DNA from: Hypholoma sublateritium FD-334 SS-4
Taxonomy: Eukaryota > Basidiomycota > Agaricomycetes > Agaricales > Strophariaceae
Assembly (NCBI GenBank): GCA_000827495.1
Contig: KN817541.1
Span: 91,805-155,804 of the forward strand
Direction of reading: 5' to 3'
DNA: 64,000 nt
A program made the position numbers and the translations under genes. This document shows, one piece after another, positions 24,814 through 35,949 of this stretch; the stretch's first letter is position 1; every line of letters starts with the position of its first letter. Under the pieces are notes generated by a model that searched no databases, was not told the origin of the DNA, and was given only the letters and a program-made list of their open reading frames with translations.

Positions 24814-26577
24814 ATGGACAACGCGACACTACCCCTATCTATTCCTCCTGATATTGTGGCCACGTAAGTGTATAGTTTACGTACCTCCGCCTTTTACTCA
24901 TGCAAGTGCGTCCAGCACGTCTCCGCTGGTCAGTTTTTTCGCTCGACGTTCTGCCTTGCATTGCCATCTCACCGTCATTGCATTACAGTTAATCGGAACA
25001 CTATTTAATTGGGCACTTTATGGCGTCCTGTCGGTTCAGACTTGTAAGCGCATACCACTTTCAAGGGTATAGTTTACGCAATAATTTTTTCAAAGATGTC
25101 TATTACATCAATTTTCCAGACGACAAACTCTGGCAGAAGGCTCTCGGTCAGTGTACGCAGCTCCCAGATTATGTTGAATAAGCGTGCTTATTATCAACAG
25201 TGTATGGGTGTTATATCTTTGAGATAGTTCAGACAGCTATGACTGCTGCTGATTTATATTTCTGGTATGCTCGGTTCTCTTCCTCCTATATGTTTCGCAG
25301 CAACAAACCATCATAAAGGTTTGGAACCGGATACGGAAACCTAGCCCACCTGGGAAACGTGAATATTTCACCAGCAGATACGCCCATTTTCTGCGGTATA
25401 ATAGCCGCCGTCGTGCAATGCTTCTTCGCATATCGAATATTCACATTGAGAAGATCCTACCTTTGGGTGTGCATTCTCATTGTATTGGTGCGTTCATTTA
25501 TCCGAGGGTTACTCGAATACCAGCTGACGCCAATCTTGTTAGACGTCTGTTGTTCAGACAGCCGGAGCTTTGGGAACGGGAATCCGGGTGAGTAGATCTT
25601 CCAAAGCATTCGTATTGCCTCGAAGTTGTAGCTAACCTCGGGTGTAACCTTGGTTGTAGGGCTTCAAGCTACAGGAATATTCTCGGTTTCACGACCATGT
25701 ACTATTTCCGCAATCCTTCGATGTATGTTTGTGTCGCTTTCATCGCCAATCATTACACAATGTCTAATCTGGTTTCCTAGGTCTGGCTAATAGGCGATAC
25801 GGTCTGTGACGTTCTCATTGCAGGTTCGATGTTATGGCTTGTGAGCAGACAGTTTATCAGAACAACGCGTACAGCACTAGATGACGATGGTTTTTCAGTT
25901 TCACCAGTCGAGAAATGACGGCATTGAACATGGGAGGCGTATTCTGGGGAAGCTTGTTCGCCTGATTGTGGAGACGAACACGCTCACAGGTTAGTACTAC
26001 CTATTTCACTTATGGACAGAGCCTCCGGACTGACCGAGTTCCATTGGAATTGCTTATCCAGCCGGGATGGCATTGGTATCCTTCATCTGTTACGTCGCCC
26101 TTCCTGTAATTACCATCTCGTCATATACTCGTCAGCATGGCCTATACTAATATACTCTATCAGAATAGCAATCTGTTTGTATGCACGTAAGTAATCACAC
26201 CTGATGAGGTTTCGATCTCAACTAATTTTGACACCTTCACAGCACTCTGATCATGGGAAAATTGTGAGCCTTCTTTATTTGATTCAGTAACAAAGGTTAA
26301 ATAGCACTATAATTTTATTAGGTACTCCAACACTCTTCTGGTGACATTCAATAATCGAATATCTATGAGAAACATGAGCAAGGATCACAGCTATCCGAGC
26401 GGAGGAAGCACTCGCGAAGGAGGCTTATCTGCCCGCCAACCTGGAATCCTTTCTGGCCCTCAAGCTCTAAATACCTTTCGAGTCGCTTCTAACAGCTTTA
26501 GCAACCAGTTAGACAGCTCTGAGAGCTACGAAATATCGGTAAGTCCAACGATATACTGTGGAAAACAAAATGGCTGA
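24814..26577 (+). CDS. DUF6534 seven-helix membrane protein
   Basis: Multi-exon gene starting MDNATLPLSIPPDIVAT. Spliced segments are LIGTLFNWALYGVLSVQT, YVYYINFPDDKLWQKAL, VYGCYIFEIVQTAMTAADLY, WFGTGYGNLAHLGNVNISPA, then CGIIAAVVQCFFAYRIFTLR, then VWLIGDTVCDVLIAGSMLWL. The signature block follows: RLIVETNTLTAGMALVSFIC and LIMGKLYSNTLLVTFNNRIS. This order (about seven hydrophobic segments, then K-LYSN-L-LNxR and a Ser-rich cytoplasmic tail) is the basidiomycete family Pfam lists as DUF6534; its function is unknown and a sensing role is only inferred. The exon 1/2 boundary is uncertain: the in-frame acceptor is near 24930. Exons 2 onward recur in inverted orientation at 35950-37665. The KDZ transposon lies about 0.5 kb downstream. 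Confidence 0.88.
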
Positions 26578-27082
26578 GCTGTATTTCTGCATCGCGAAGA
26601 CAATGCGTAGCACCAAAGCACCTGAGCTCGCGCCAGCCTCCGAAGTTTGTTGATCGGACAGGACTTTTAGTTTATATTTTGAGGTCACTATTGTGTACTA
26701 GTATCCGCCGTTGTTTTTTAATCGGTTTATAATGCGTGCTATAATGCATGTTGCTNGTTGGTCCCACCCTGCACAGACAAACAGAGCGGATCAAGCCAGG
26801 TGAGCTCTCGGCGGCGATAAGCGCCCATGGACTCGGAACTGCGGATCAAAAGTTGAATAGGACTGGTAGTCGCCCGGGTGTCCGTTTCTCTGAAACAGCA
26901 ATACCGTACGACATAAAAGACATAGATACAGAGATTAAGCTATGCAATGCAGTGAAATGAAATGTATATCACGGCAGCCCGCAGGTCCACATAGTAGCTC
27001 AGCCAACTTCCTGAAGGCTCACACCACCTACAATCCGAGTTGGTACCCGGTCAACATCCGGCTTTAACGTGGCCTAATATTG
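26578..27082. other. Intergenic between DUF6534 gene and KDZ element
   Basis: 3' flank of the DUF6534 gene, with a single ambiguous base at 26757. Bases up to 26944 recur in the inverted block at 35583; the next 138 bases (26945-27082) do not, so the duplicated block has a sharp edge here. Confidence 0.6.
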
Positions 27083-27090
27083 ATAGGGTG
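27083..27090 (+). repeat. Target-site duplication, left copy
   Basis: ATAGGGTG directly precedes the left TIR of the KDZ element. The same octamer follows a TIR end at 40943-40950. KDZ-type elements are known for 8-bp duplications. Confidence 0.75.
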
Positions 27091-27440
27091 CACCTGTAAC
27101 TCCCATCAATCATATCATATAAGAATAGCACATGGGATGTTTGATCCTATCTAATTAGATATAACTACGCCTCCTCCCCGCTAGGGGCAATAGCAATCGA
27201 TAGCTCTTGCTACCTTTGCCATAATTTCCTTATCACCGGTGTCTCGGTTGCCGGTGGGCGGGCATGCACGCATGCCGTGTGCGCCGCGCCATCAAGGCGC
27301 GTCCAGAAATAGCTCGCCATCATTTCCGCCATCACCCGAGCGTCTCCACGCTGTCCGAGTACCTCTGCTCGTCGTTCGCAACGGCGCCGAGCCCCCTACC
27401 CCTCATTTTTTGTCCATTCCTTTAGATTTTTTGTATACAG
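27091..27440 (+). repeat. Left terminal inverted repeat of KDZ element
   Basis: Matches the right arm 35230-35581 in inverse orientation over about 350 bases. It contains a GC-rich core with a near-palindromic word around 27262-27280 (gcatgcacgcatgc). Reading frames inside it are not genes. Confidence 0.85.
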
Positions 27441-27601
27441 CAATGTGTATATAATTAGACAACAATAATATTATCTGATTTCAATGGACACACAATATGA
27501 AGAGGGAAACAATATTATTCACATTGAGATAGTATGGTATACTAAGGAGGCAGGGTACACGCTCCATGTATTACACTGGGGGAATAGGGACATACATGCA
27601 G

Positions 27602-29143
27602 TCAGTCTGTTGCTTGGGAATTGGCCTCTGACTCGTCACTGTCCACCACAGATGCGCTGCGTCCGGATGGCGGAAGTTGCGCCTTTGCCTTTTCCTTCGA
27701 TTTGGACACGGCCTTCGCTCGCTTCCTAGATGCTTCCGCAGCGGGGTTGCTGTCAGTAACAGTACGTTTACGGGGGCCCTTTTTAGTACCCGTGTCCGAC
27801 CGCTTCTTTCGCTTCTTCCCAACCGTCTCGCCAGCAGCCTCGCGCGCCTCGATCTCCTTTGCGTGCGTCGAAATCTGAGCTTTTGTGAGGCGCATCCAAT
27901 GACACGCGCCGCTACGAAGAGCCGCGAGAAGGACGCGAATGTCGTCGATGGTGTGAATGTCGTGTGGGCTGACGAAGCGCGTGTAAGTCCATCCTACAAG
28001 CTTAACACTGTATTTCTGCACGACGTTCATGTCATAATTTGTGTAGTTCATCAGCGCTATATTTGACTGAGCCACGGTCTCTGTGAACATCGGCCAGAGT
28101 TAGTTGAGCACGCTGCCTGCCAATCGAGAATGACGTACTCAGTCCTCCATTGATGATCTTGCAGCATTCAATGCGCATAGACGCTAGGGTATCCGGAGCG
28201 TGTGCTGTGGGCTGAGATTAGTACAGAACCACTAGTTAATATAGCTGCTATACATACTTTTTGCCCTGGCGCAAGCCCATTGTTCGAGCAAACGAGTCAT
28301 GTCCCACATGCCTTTGTCCAATGTATCCATCGTAAAGAGAGCCGCGTTGTCGGTGCAGATCCAGTTAGGCTCGAACATGTCTTCGAGGTGACTGCGGCTA
28401 GCAAACATGACGACTGCGGCACCCGTACGAGATGAAAGTGCTGATACCTGTCGTCGACCAGAGCTGTGTCAGGTAAGAATAGAAAAGAATTAATTATACT
28501 TACCATGTCGTTGATCTCTTCTAACACCGCACGAAAGTCCATTGCAGCCGATTTATTTGTAGTGCGAGCGCCGAGCTTCTTCGTGTTGCGCGCTGCGACA
28601 AGAGCCTCTTTCAACACGGCCTCGTCTTCCGCAGACATATCCTGGTATGCTGGGTCATCCAGCATGAGCTGGCGTATCTCGCGCAACTTCTTTCGTTCCC
28701 CGATGGGAAGATCTATAAAGTCAGGGTCAGAATGACATTATATTTAGATTGACAGATAACTTGCCTGCATTGACCTCGAGCGCCTTTGCGTGAATCTTAG
28801 CATTGATCAAACTAACTTCGCGTTTGTCCTTAAAATGTTGAGACTGCAGATGTAATTTATTGAGGTATTCACGGGCAACTGAGTGTTCTTTGGAAAGTTC
28901 GTCCATCTCGGTGTTGTGCTTCACGAGCAGAGCATCTAGGCTCGAGACAATCGCTGCGTGTTTTTCCTTCTGGGCGGCTGCTTGGAGACTACGAGTGGCC
29001 TTCTGTGCTTCTGTCAATTTTGCGCGATTGAAAATACGAGGGGCTTGCTGTGGGAGATGCGGATTTCGGAGTGCATGGGTATCACCATGCTCAGAAGTCA
29101 AGGGTGTCGGCGCCTCCAGTTCGGCCGGCGGCGCTGTCGACAT
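27602..29143 (-). CDS. KDZ-element accessory protein, coiled-coil with basic tail
   Basis: Multi-exon gene; the start chosen is MSTAPPAELEAPTPLTSEHG at 29143 (an upstream in-frame ATG at 29263 exists). The N-terminal third is a charged helical/coiled-coil region (KLTEAQKATRSLQAAAQKEK, LLVKHNTEMDELSKEHSVAR). The middle has LPIGERKKLREIRQLMLDDP, a motif I have seen in many uncharacterised mushroom proteins encoded beside KDZ transposases. Next come RTGAAVVMFASRSHLEDMFE and WDMTRLLEQWACARAK. The C-terminus is Lys/Arg-rich with nuclear-localisation-like runs (GKKRKKRSDTGTKKGPRKR) and then an acidic end. A nuclear DNA- or protein-binding helper of transposition is inferred, not shown. An identical copy lies at 38890-40431. 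Confidence 0.8.
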
Positions 29144-29324
29144 TGCCGGGCTACAGTTTGACAGCGTGAGTTTTTCGTAGAACCAGCTCAACGGGTATTG
29201 TCGGGCAGCCCCAAGTTTACGTGATACATTACCGCGGTCCGCGGGATCACACTTCCACGTCAACGGTTCACTCCCTTCTCACCCCCCTCAGTTCTCTTGA
29301 CAGCTCCGAGGCACTCTCTAGCAA
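29144..29324. promoter_or_regulatory. Bidirectional promoter region inside the KDZ element
   Basis: Only 181 bases separate the divergent start codons of the two accessory genes, so they probably share regulatory sequence. If the ATG at 29263 is used instead, the gap shrinks to about 60 bases. Confidence 0.45.
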
Positions 29325-31095
29325 ATGACGTACAATCGTGAGTTATAACTTATTTTAGTATTGCAGTACTATATGTTGACCTTCTACTTTTAGTGCTGGG
29401 CAATAATAGCCCAACAACCCCCCAAAGGCCACGCCGCGGCGGAGGGAACGTAGGTCCTGGGCGCGGTGGTGCTCCTCGCTCCGGCACCCCAGCTCGCAGC
29501 GCAACTGGAGACGGTAAGCCATCGTCTGGCTGTTATCTATAGTCGTCCGGGCTGACGCGCGACGTTTCGAAGACCTGACGCCCTCCCAGGAGCACTACTG
29601 GGAGGCGTTCAGAAGCTCACCTGCTGTGTCCTCCCAACCTCAACCTCCTGCATACACTCCACCAGCCGCCGCTCCCGTCGCTATTCAGACAGACGTCCTC
29701 CGATACAGGATACCGGCCAAGCCCGTCGGTCGCTACCTTGCGTACGTTGTTTTCNCTGGCAGGGAGATAGGTGTCTTCTATAACTGGTACGTCTGTTTAT
29801 TATGTTTTTATTGCTTATATTGACTACTAAGATTCTCTACTCAAGGCCATGTGCTCAAGCGTCGACCATTAACAACGACACCGCCTGCTGGAAGGGGTTC
29901 GAGGACTATTCGGATGCTTGTGACGCTTGGCATNNNNNNNNNNNNNNNNNNNNNNNNNNNNNNNNNNNNNNNNNNNNNNNNNNNNNNNNNNNNNNNNNNN
30001 NNNNNNNNNNNNNNNNNNNNNNNNNNNNNNNNNNNNNNNNNNNNNNNNNNNNNNNNNNNNNNNNNNNNNNNNNNNNNNNNNNNNNNNNNNNNNNNNNNNN
30101 NNNNNNNNNNNNNNNNNNNNNNNNNNNNNNNNNNNNNNNNNNNNNNNNNNNNNNNNNNNNNNNNNNNNNNNNNNNNNNNNNNNNNNNNNNNNNNNNNNNN
30201 NNNNNNNNNNNNNNNNNNNNNNNNNNNNNNNNNNNNNNNNNNNNNNNNNNNNNNNNNNNNNNNNNNNNNNNNNNNNNNNNNNNNNNNNNNNNNNNNNNNN
30301 NNNNNNNNNNNNNNNNNNNNNNNNNNNNNNNNNNNNNNNNNNNNNNNNNNNNNNNNNNNNNNNNNNNNNNNNNNNNNNNNNNNNNNNNNNNNNNNNNNNN
30401 NNNNNNNNNNNNNNNNNNNNNNNNNNNNNNNNNNNNNNNNNNNNNNNNNNNNNNNNNNNNNNNNNNNNNNNNNNNNNNNNNNNNNNNNNNNNNNNNNNNN
30501 NNNNNNNNNNNNNNNNNNNNNNNNNNNNNNNNNNNNNNNNNNNNNNNNNNNNNNNNNNNNNNNNNNNNNNNNNNNNNNNNNNNNNNNNNNNNNNNNNNNN
30601 NNNNNNNNNNNNNNNNNNNNNNNNNNNNNNNNNNNNNNNNNNNNNNNNNNNNNNNNNNNNNNNNNNNNNNNNNNNNNNNNNNNNNNNNNNNNNNNNNNNN
30701 NNNCAGCCTTCTTTTTCGTCACCCACTCACTTCAACGTCCAGCAAGGATCTCCTGTCGTGGCAAGGGGATCAACATCGGCGTCGGCTGTGGCATCGACAT
30801 CAGCATCAACAGTCGACAGTCCCTCTATCAGCGAGACGTTGCTCGATGATGAGCAATCAGTCTTCTGGGTCATTATTTCCGGCAAGGAACCGGGGGTATA
30901 TGCAGACTAGTAAGTTTTCCGTCGTGTATTTGGGGTTTACCTCACTGATGAGCAAATGACTGTACCAGTGACAAGGCAGAGGCAGCCGCTGGCTTGGTTG
31001 GCAAGCCAGTTGTTCTGGCTGCGCGCTCGTACATCGAAGGTTGCTGCTCTTTCACCGAGGCCTACATGGATTTGGAGGTTGCTCGCCTTTCATAA
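29325..31095 (+). CDS. KDZ-element accessory protein with two RNase H1-N-like (viroplasmin) modules
   Basis: Starts MTYN, then splices to a Gly/Arg-rich basic segment (PRRGGGNVGPGRGGAPRSG). Module 1 reads YLAYVVF, an unknown residue (N at 29755), GREIGVFYNW, then TACWKGFEDYSDACDAWHDW. This is the pattern of the RNase H1 N-terminal/Cauli_VI fold (aromatic-V-GRxxGVFxxW, then a conserved Cys/Lys-Gly-Phe and a Trp). A Thr/Ser/Pro-rich linker follows, interrupted by the N run 29934-30703. Module 2 reads FWVIISGKEPGVYADYDKAE, spliced at 30914 to 30986, then VGKPVVLAARSYIEGC and the stop at 31095. No RNase H catalytic domain follows either module. Known RNase H1-N domains bind double-stranded RNA and RNA/DNA hybrids, so nucleic-acid binding during transposition is a reasonable inference. 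Confidence 0.78.
29934..30703. other. Assembly gap (770 N)
   Basis: A run of 770 unknown bases inside the double RNase H1-N gene. The inverted copy at 37890-38099 spans the same interval with about 210 real bases and two Ns, so the gap size is not true. Long ORFs crossing the Ns are meaningless. Confidence 0.97.
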
Positions 31096-31923
31096 GAATA
31101 CCTCTGTACTGTCGAAGTACTGTCTATTTACTGTATATACTGTCCTTACTGTCTTTTGTGTGCTCATATATATTCTGTGACTCTATAAATGTTTTGACTT
31201 AGTTGCATTTGTGTGATTTGCAAGCTTGAATAGGAGAATCTTGTCGAGTAGTTACACGGGAGACGGGCGCTTATTTGGCGGAAACAATAAAATGAGCTCT
31301 TTGATTGGCTGGTTCCACCGGGCCGGCCCAATCTCACGAGCGGCTAAGTTCATTGCAAAACTGTATCTACCATTCTGAACGCTCTACACAACTTGGTGCG
31401 GTAAAAACTGTTGGAGAAAGGTCTAGACAAGTGTATGTACAAATTTAGGTGGTCCGGAAAGCATACAGACGCCTACATAAAAATGGGTTTTTCGCAAAAA
31501 TTAGGTCTATGCAAAACACGACTTAACACATAGAATACAAGTTGCACCCTTCATATTACTGCAGATATTTTTTTAAAACAGTTGATAATTGTATCTAAAG
31601 CTGTTATATAGTTATCAGTACTTCTCAACATTGACTTACAGCACTTATAGAGTCTCAAAGACGTGTTAAAAAGGAGGATACATGTTTGCTGACCATGTGA
31701 CTAAGTTGTAAAGCTCTTCTGGAGCTCATAAGTCTTTTAAATTCCAGTATTTTTCGGTGGATTGGTTGGAATATAGTATTATATTAAGTTATAGAATAAA
31801 TTATAGAACCAGCTGCAGATTGCACAGAGAAATTAACAAATTACAGTCTTGCGGTGTCTCGAAATCAACGTTACTGTAACGTATGTCACAGTCGTCGGAA
31901 CGCGACCTCTGGCTCTCCGCACC
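31096..31923. other. Internal non-coding part of the KDZ element
   Basis: AT-rich stretch between the accessory gene stop and the transposase start, presumably 3' UTR and transposase promoter. No further gene seen. An upstream in-frame ATG of the transposase frame lies at 31849. Confidence 0.5.
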
Positions 31924-34900
31924 ATGACTCTTGGTCGAACCGGTGGCCCCAAGAAGGGCCGATCCTCTGGAACTTCATCCTCGCGTCATGTCCACCGTCT
32001 TTCCATGGTCAAGCGCTCTTCTGGTGTATCAATTCCTCAGAAAGAATCACTCACGGCTTTGAAAATTCAACAACGGCAGCATCGAGAGCGCGAGGAGCAC
32101 CAACAGGCACAGAATGACATGACGCCCATGCAAAGGCGCGAAATAGCGGCTATTCAAAGCAACTTGGCATCTAACCTACCCAAGGAGGACACGGAGGATG
32201 GGTGGGAGATGGATGTAAGTGAAGTAATGTCCGGCCAGGCTGTCTTCGATATGAGCCATGCCGGGGGCGAGTTCACGGAGATAATAGATCTTGCAGAGGA
32301 CATGTTGCAAACATCTAAACGGTATGTCTATCTTCCAGCTGAAATTTCAATATATACTACTGATTTGCATCCTAGCTATCGTACACGAGACTACCGCACG
32401 CGACGCGATCGTACAGAGCGCCGGACCCAGGCATTTGCGACCCAAATGCCTGCCTTGAAATCAGCGTATATGTCATGGATGGTTAATGTTGGGGATCATG
32501 GCATGGGAAAGGAATATATAATCCCACCCAACACTTTGGTTGAAGGAGTGTCATCTGCGTTTGTGGTGGATATCTATGGTACGTCCGTCGCACGGGTAAT
32601 CAGATCGCTAACTAACGATAATTGTGATCCTACAGATAAAAAATACACTGACATCTATCACCTACCTAGTGACGAATGTGTTGCCGCAGCATTTGTCAAG
32701 CAGGGAATTATGCCCTGTTCTCCGTACGAGGCAACAGTAGCAATTACAATCCGAACACTCGAAGTCTATCGACTGGCACAACTGCGATGCCCCCACCTGT
32801 CTATTCATTCCTTTACAAAAACCTTGTGCGATCTTCACATGGCACCGTTTAAATCTCACTTATCACGTCAATTCTCTATTGCGCTGGACTTGTACATTGC
32901 AATCCGGAACGCCGTTGCCCACGATGTTCAAGTTGCGCTTGGTCGGGACACACCTGACTGGCGTGTCAAGCATCTCTGTCCGCCGTGCTCATATCGCTTG
33001 GAGGGTGACGCAACCGATCTCAAATTTTCAATGCTGTATACCATTGACGGCAACGATTCCCTCAAGCGAATTCTTCGTCGCGAACCCGCTCCTGAGGAAC
33101 CACCTAATGCAACAGAGCCCGTTCTTGGTGCTTCAAGCGAATCAGTGGACACTAGGGACGTGGCATATGCAAGCTATCTTACGCAGCAAGAGGTCGATAG
33201 GTGGTCGAAAGATGTTCTGGGCACGGATATCGATACGGAGGATGACAATCCATGTGCCGAGCGATGGAGGAATATGAAAACGGAGGTAACGGCGAGGATG
33301 TGGGGGATTTTTGAGGAGACCGGACTCTTCCTTTCGCTGTGTAGACACGGCTTTGTGTTACTTTTAGCTGACATGGTTCGTAGCGGCGAAAGGTAAGCTT
33401 TTCTGAGCATAAAAAAATATAAGATCTCACATAATATTGTTTTTATTAGTGCTAAATATCCACTAGCTATCGTAAACCGAATGCTCGAGATCTTTGGCAA
33501 AGATCTCGCCCTTGGGTACGACATTGGCTGTCGATTCCAGTCCACACTCAAGAAAAGTCCACTCGGAAAGAAAGCCAATGAAAACAATCATACCAGTCTT
33601 GTTGGCGCCTTTCATGGCCATGCACACAACCGCCTTTGCCAGCTACGTTTCTTGGCAACGTACGTGGATGGACTGGGGCTAGAGGACCTAGAAGGATGTG
33701 AGCGGTTTTTCTCGAAGTCAAATGCCCTTGCCGGATCTACTCGGTACGCCAGCACCTTTCATCGCCGTCAGTCAATCGCGGAGTTCTGTAAGCACATCGA
33801 CGCCTTTGAAACCTATCAGAACCTCAGTAAGTTCCTTTTGAACTTCTGATTTTCCCAGCTAATATTATTCATAGGTACCTTTTTGTATAACAATTATAAA
33901 CAAGCATTAAGTATTCTTGATACACGACCATCGGTTCTCGTTGCTCTCAGAAACGTCGGTGCGCAAGATGGGACGACAGTCGAGGGATGGTTGAAGGAAG
34001 AAGAGGTCTATCTACGAGGACTCACGAAGGAGCCGCTTCACGAAACACTTGAAATGGAGTACTATGGAAGGCTAGTTTCTCTGGCAACTAGCGAGTAAGC
34101 ATTCCTTTCATTGTACTCTATTTATGTCTTATATCAATCCTGTAGGCACCTTTTGTCCGCTGCGACACTCAAGTGGAACAATACCACACCGGCTAGCATC
34201 GGAGCCCGCGACATGACATCTTCCATCGAGACGGCACGACGTCATGCTCTCGAAGAACACGCCAAACATCTTAACGCTGTCCACAGTCTTGAAGCCAAGC
34301 TAAACGTGAGCGTTCGATGGACAGCAGGTTCAGTGGCATGGGAAGACGCGGCAAAAAAGGTCAAAATGCGGACCTATCAACGATGTATTGACACGCTAGA
34401 GGGGCTTGTGGTCGCGCGGATGTTCGAGCTTACGAAGATGAACATGTCGCAAACAGGTGAGCTTTATCAGTACATCAATACATTAAAATACCAACTACAA
34501 CACTGCATTTACTAGGATACAGTATGCGCAAGCATATTGCAAGCGCATTGAAAGCACGCTCGCAAGCCATAAGGACAGCCCTCGACAGGTACAATATGGC
34601 TGCTCTCTCCCTGACGCCGCCCCGCCCGCTTCTCGACTGGGATGAAATAGTTACCTACGCCTTTCTATCCGACTTCGACTTACTACGCGACACGCGCCAA
34701 GACGTACGGACACGCCTGTGGGCTAAGCCCGCAGCTCGTCTAGCAATCGACCAATGGCACAAACTACTACGGGCGGAAGAAGAGATTTGTCGCCTCAATG
34801 TCGAGATCGCGCGATTTCAAACGTACCTCCACGACGAAGAAGATTTCCTTCGATTAAAGGAAGCCGAAATCTCCCGCACTGATCCGGGACTTGGGCGGCA

Positions 34901-35180
34901 GGTGTGGGTCCATCGGATGGAGCGTGCGCGGTACAATGAGCACCATCAAGACGTCCTCAATAAGATATACGGACTCTCGGGCTTCTCTGGTAAAGTGTGC
35001 AGCCGTAGTGAGAGTTCTCGACCTGCCGTACAACCTCCTGATAGTGTAGTCGCTGATGTTAGAAATGATGTCCAAGATGAGCATGCCTTGGGTAATGAGC
35101 AAGACGAGGAGGACGATGATGTTGAGGTGCTAACAAACTATTGTAGTTTGTTAGACTTGTCTTTTGATACTAACATATGA
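31924..35180 (+). CDS. KDZ transposase (CxC1-type)
   Basis: About 970 residues over several exons. The start chosen is MTLGRTGGPKKGRSSG, a basic N-terminus. Introns include 54 bases after CTAAACG near 32322, 57 near 32579, one after GGCGAAAG near 33392, and others near 33826, 34098 and 34455. Family blocks are clear: GIMPCSPYEATVAITIRTLE, the Cys cluster CPPCSYRLEGD, the first catalytic Asp block TIDGNDSLKR, KYPLAIVNRMLEIFG, the second Asp block GYDIGCRF, FHGHAHNRLCQL, and GLEDLEGCERFFSKSN with the likely catalytic Glu. The C-terminal part is helical with coiled segments, and the end is acidic. It catalyses cut-and-paste transposition of the element through an RNase H-fold nuclease. The spliced frame shows no stop, so it is probably intact. 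Confidence 0.9.
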
Positions 35181-35229
35181 CGTTCTGATACAAAATGTAC
35201 ATACTATATCATTTATAATGTACATACAA

Positions 35230-35581
35230 TACAGCATGCAAAAAATCTAAGAGAATGGACAAGAGGTGAAGGGTAGGGGCCTCGGCGCCGTTGCGAACGA
35301 CGAGCAGAGGTACTCGGACAGCGTGGAGACGCTCGGGTGATGGCGGACATGATGGCGAGCTATTTCTGGACGCGCCTTGATGGCGCGGCGCACACGGCAT
35401 GCGTGCATGCCCGCCCACCGGCAACCGAGACACCGGTGATAAGGAAATTATGGCAAAGGTAGCAAGAGCTATCGATTGCTATTGCCCCTAGCGGGGAGGA
35501 GGCGTAGTTATATCTAATTAGATAGGATCAAACATCCCATGTGCTATTCTTATATGATATGATTGATGGGAGTTACAGGTG
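35230..35581 (-). repeat. Right terminal inverted repeat of KDZ element
   Basis: Inverse of 27091-27440 with several substitutions, for example in the segment near 35260-35345, so it is a distinct copy and not an assembly echo. The outermost base is 35581, followed by an N. Confidence 0.85.
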
Positions 35582-35949
35582 NCATAGCTTAATCTCTGTA
35601 TCTATGTCTTTTATGTCGTACGGTATTGCTGTTTCAGAGAAACGGACACCCGGGCGACTACCAGTCCTATTCAACTTTTGATCCGCAGTTCCGAGTCCAT
35701 GGGCGCTTATCGCCGCCGAGAGCTCACCTGGCTTGATCCGCTCTGTTTGTCTGTGCAGGGTGGGACCAACNAGCAACATGCATTATAGCACGCATTATAA
35801 ACCGATTAAAAAACAACGGCGGATACTAGTACACAATAGTGACCTCAAAATATAAACTAAAAGTCCTGTCCGATCAACAAACTTCGGAGGCTGGCGCGAG
35901 CTCAGGTGCTTTGGTGCTACGCATTGTCTTCGCGATGCAGAAATACAGC

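Larger units (their letters stand above)
27091..35581. mobile_element. KDZ (Kyakuja-Dileera-Zisupton) DNA transposon
   Basis: The element starts CACCTGTAACTCCCATCAAT and ends with its reverse complement at 35581. The inverted arms run about 350 bases (27091-27440 and 35230-35581) with only a few differences, so the right arm is a true independent copy. It carries three genes: the accessory coiled-coil gene (minus, 27602-29143), the double RNase H1-N gene (plus, 29325-31095) and the KDZ transposase (plus, 31924-35180). The two accessory genes diverge from a 181-base shared promoter region. The element holds an N run at 29934-30703. The transposase frame is open and its catalytic motifs are kept, so it may be autonomous or recently active. 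Confidence 0.88.

Noticed and set aside
24814..26577. Seven-helix protein as a STE3 pheromone receptor near a STE6-like exporter
   Set aside because: The conserved LYSN-LLVTFNNR block and helix pattern fit DUF6534, not STE3, and no CaaX pheromone precursor was seen nearby.
27239..27454. Recurrent 71-codon frame MSRLPVGGHARMPCAPRHQG at three places
   Set aside because: It lies wholly inside the KDZ terminal repeats and recurs only because the repeats do.
29802..30959. Several 280-380 codon reading frames on both strands crossing the N run
   Set aside because: They are open only because the 770 Ns contain no stops.
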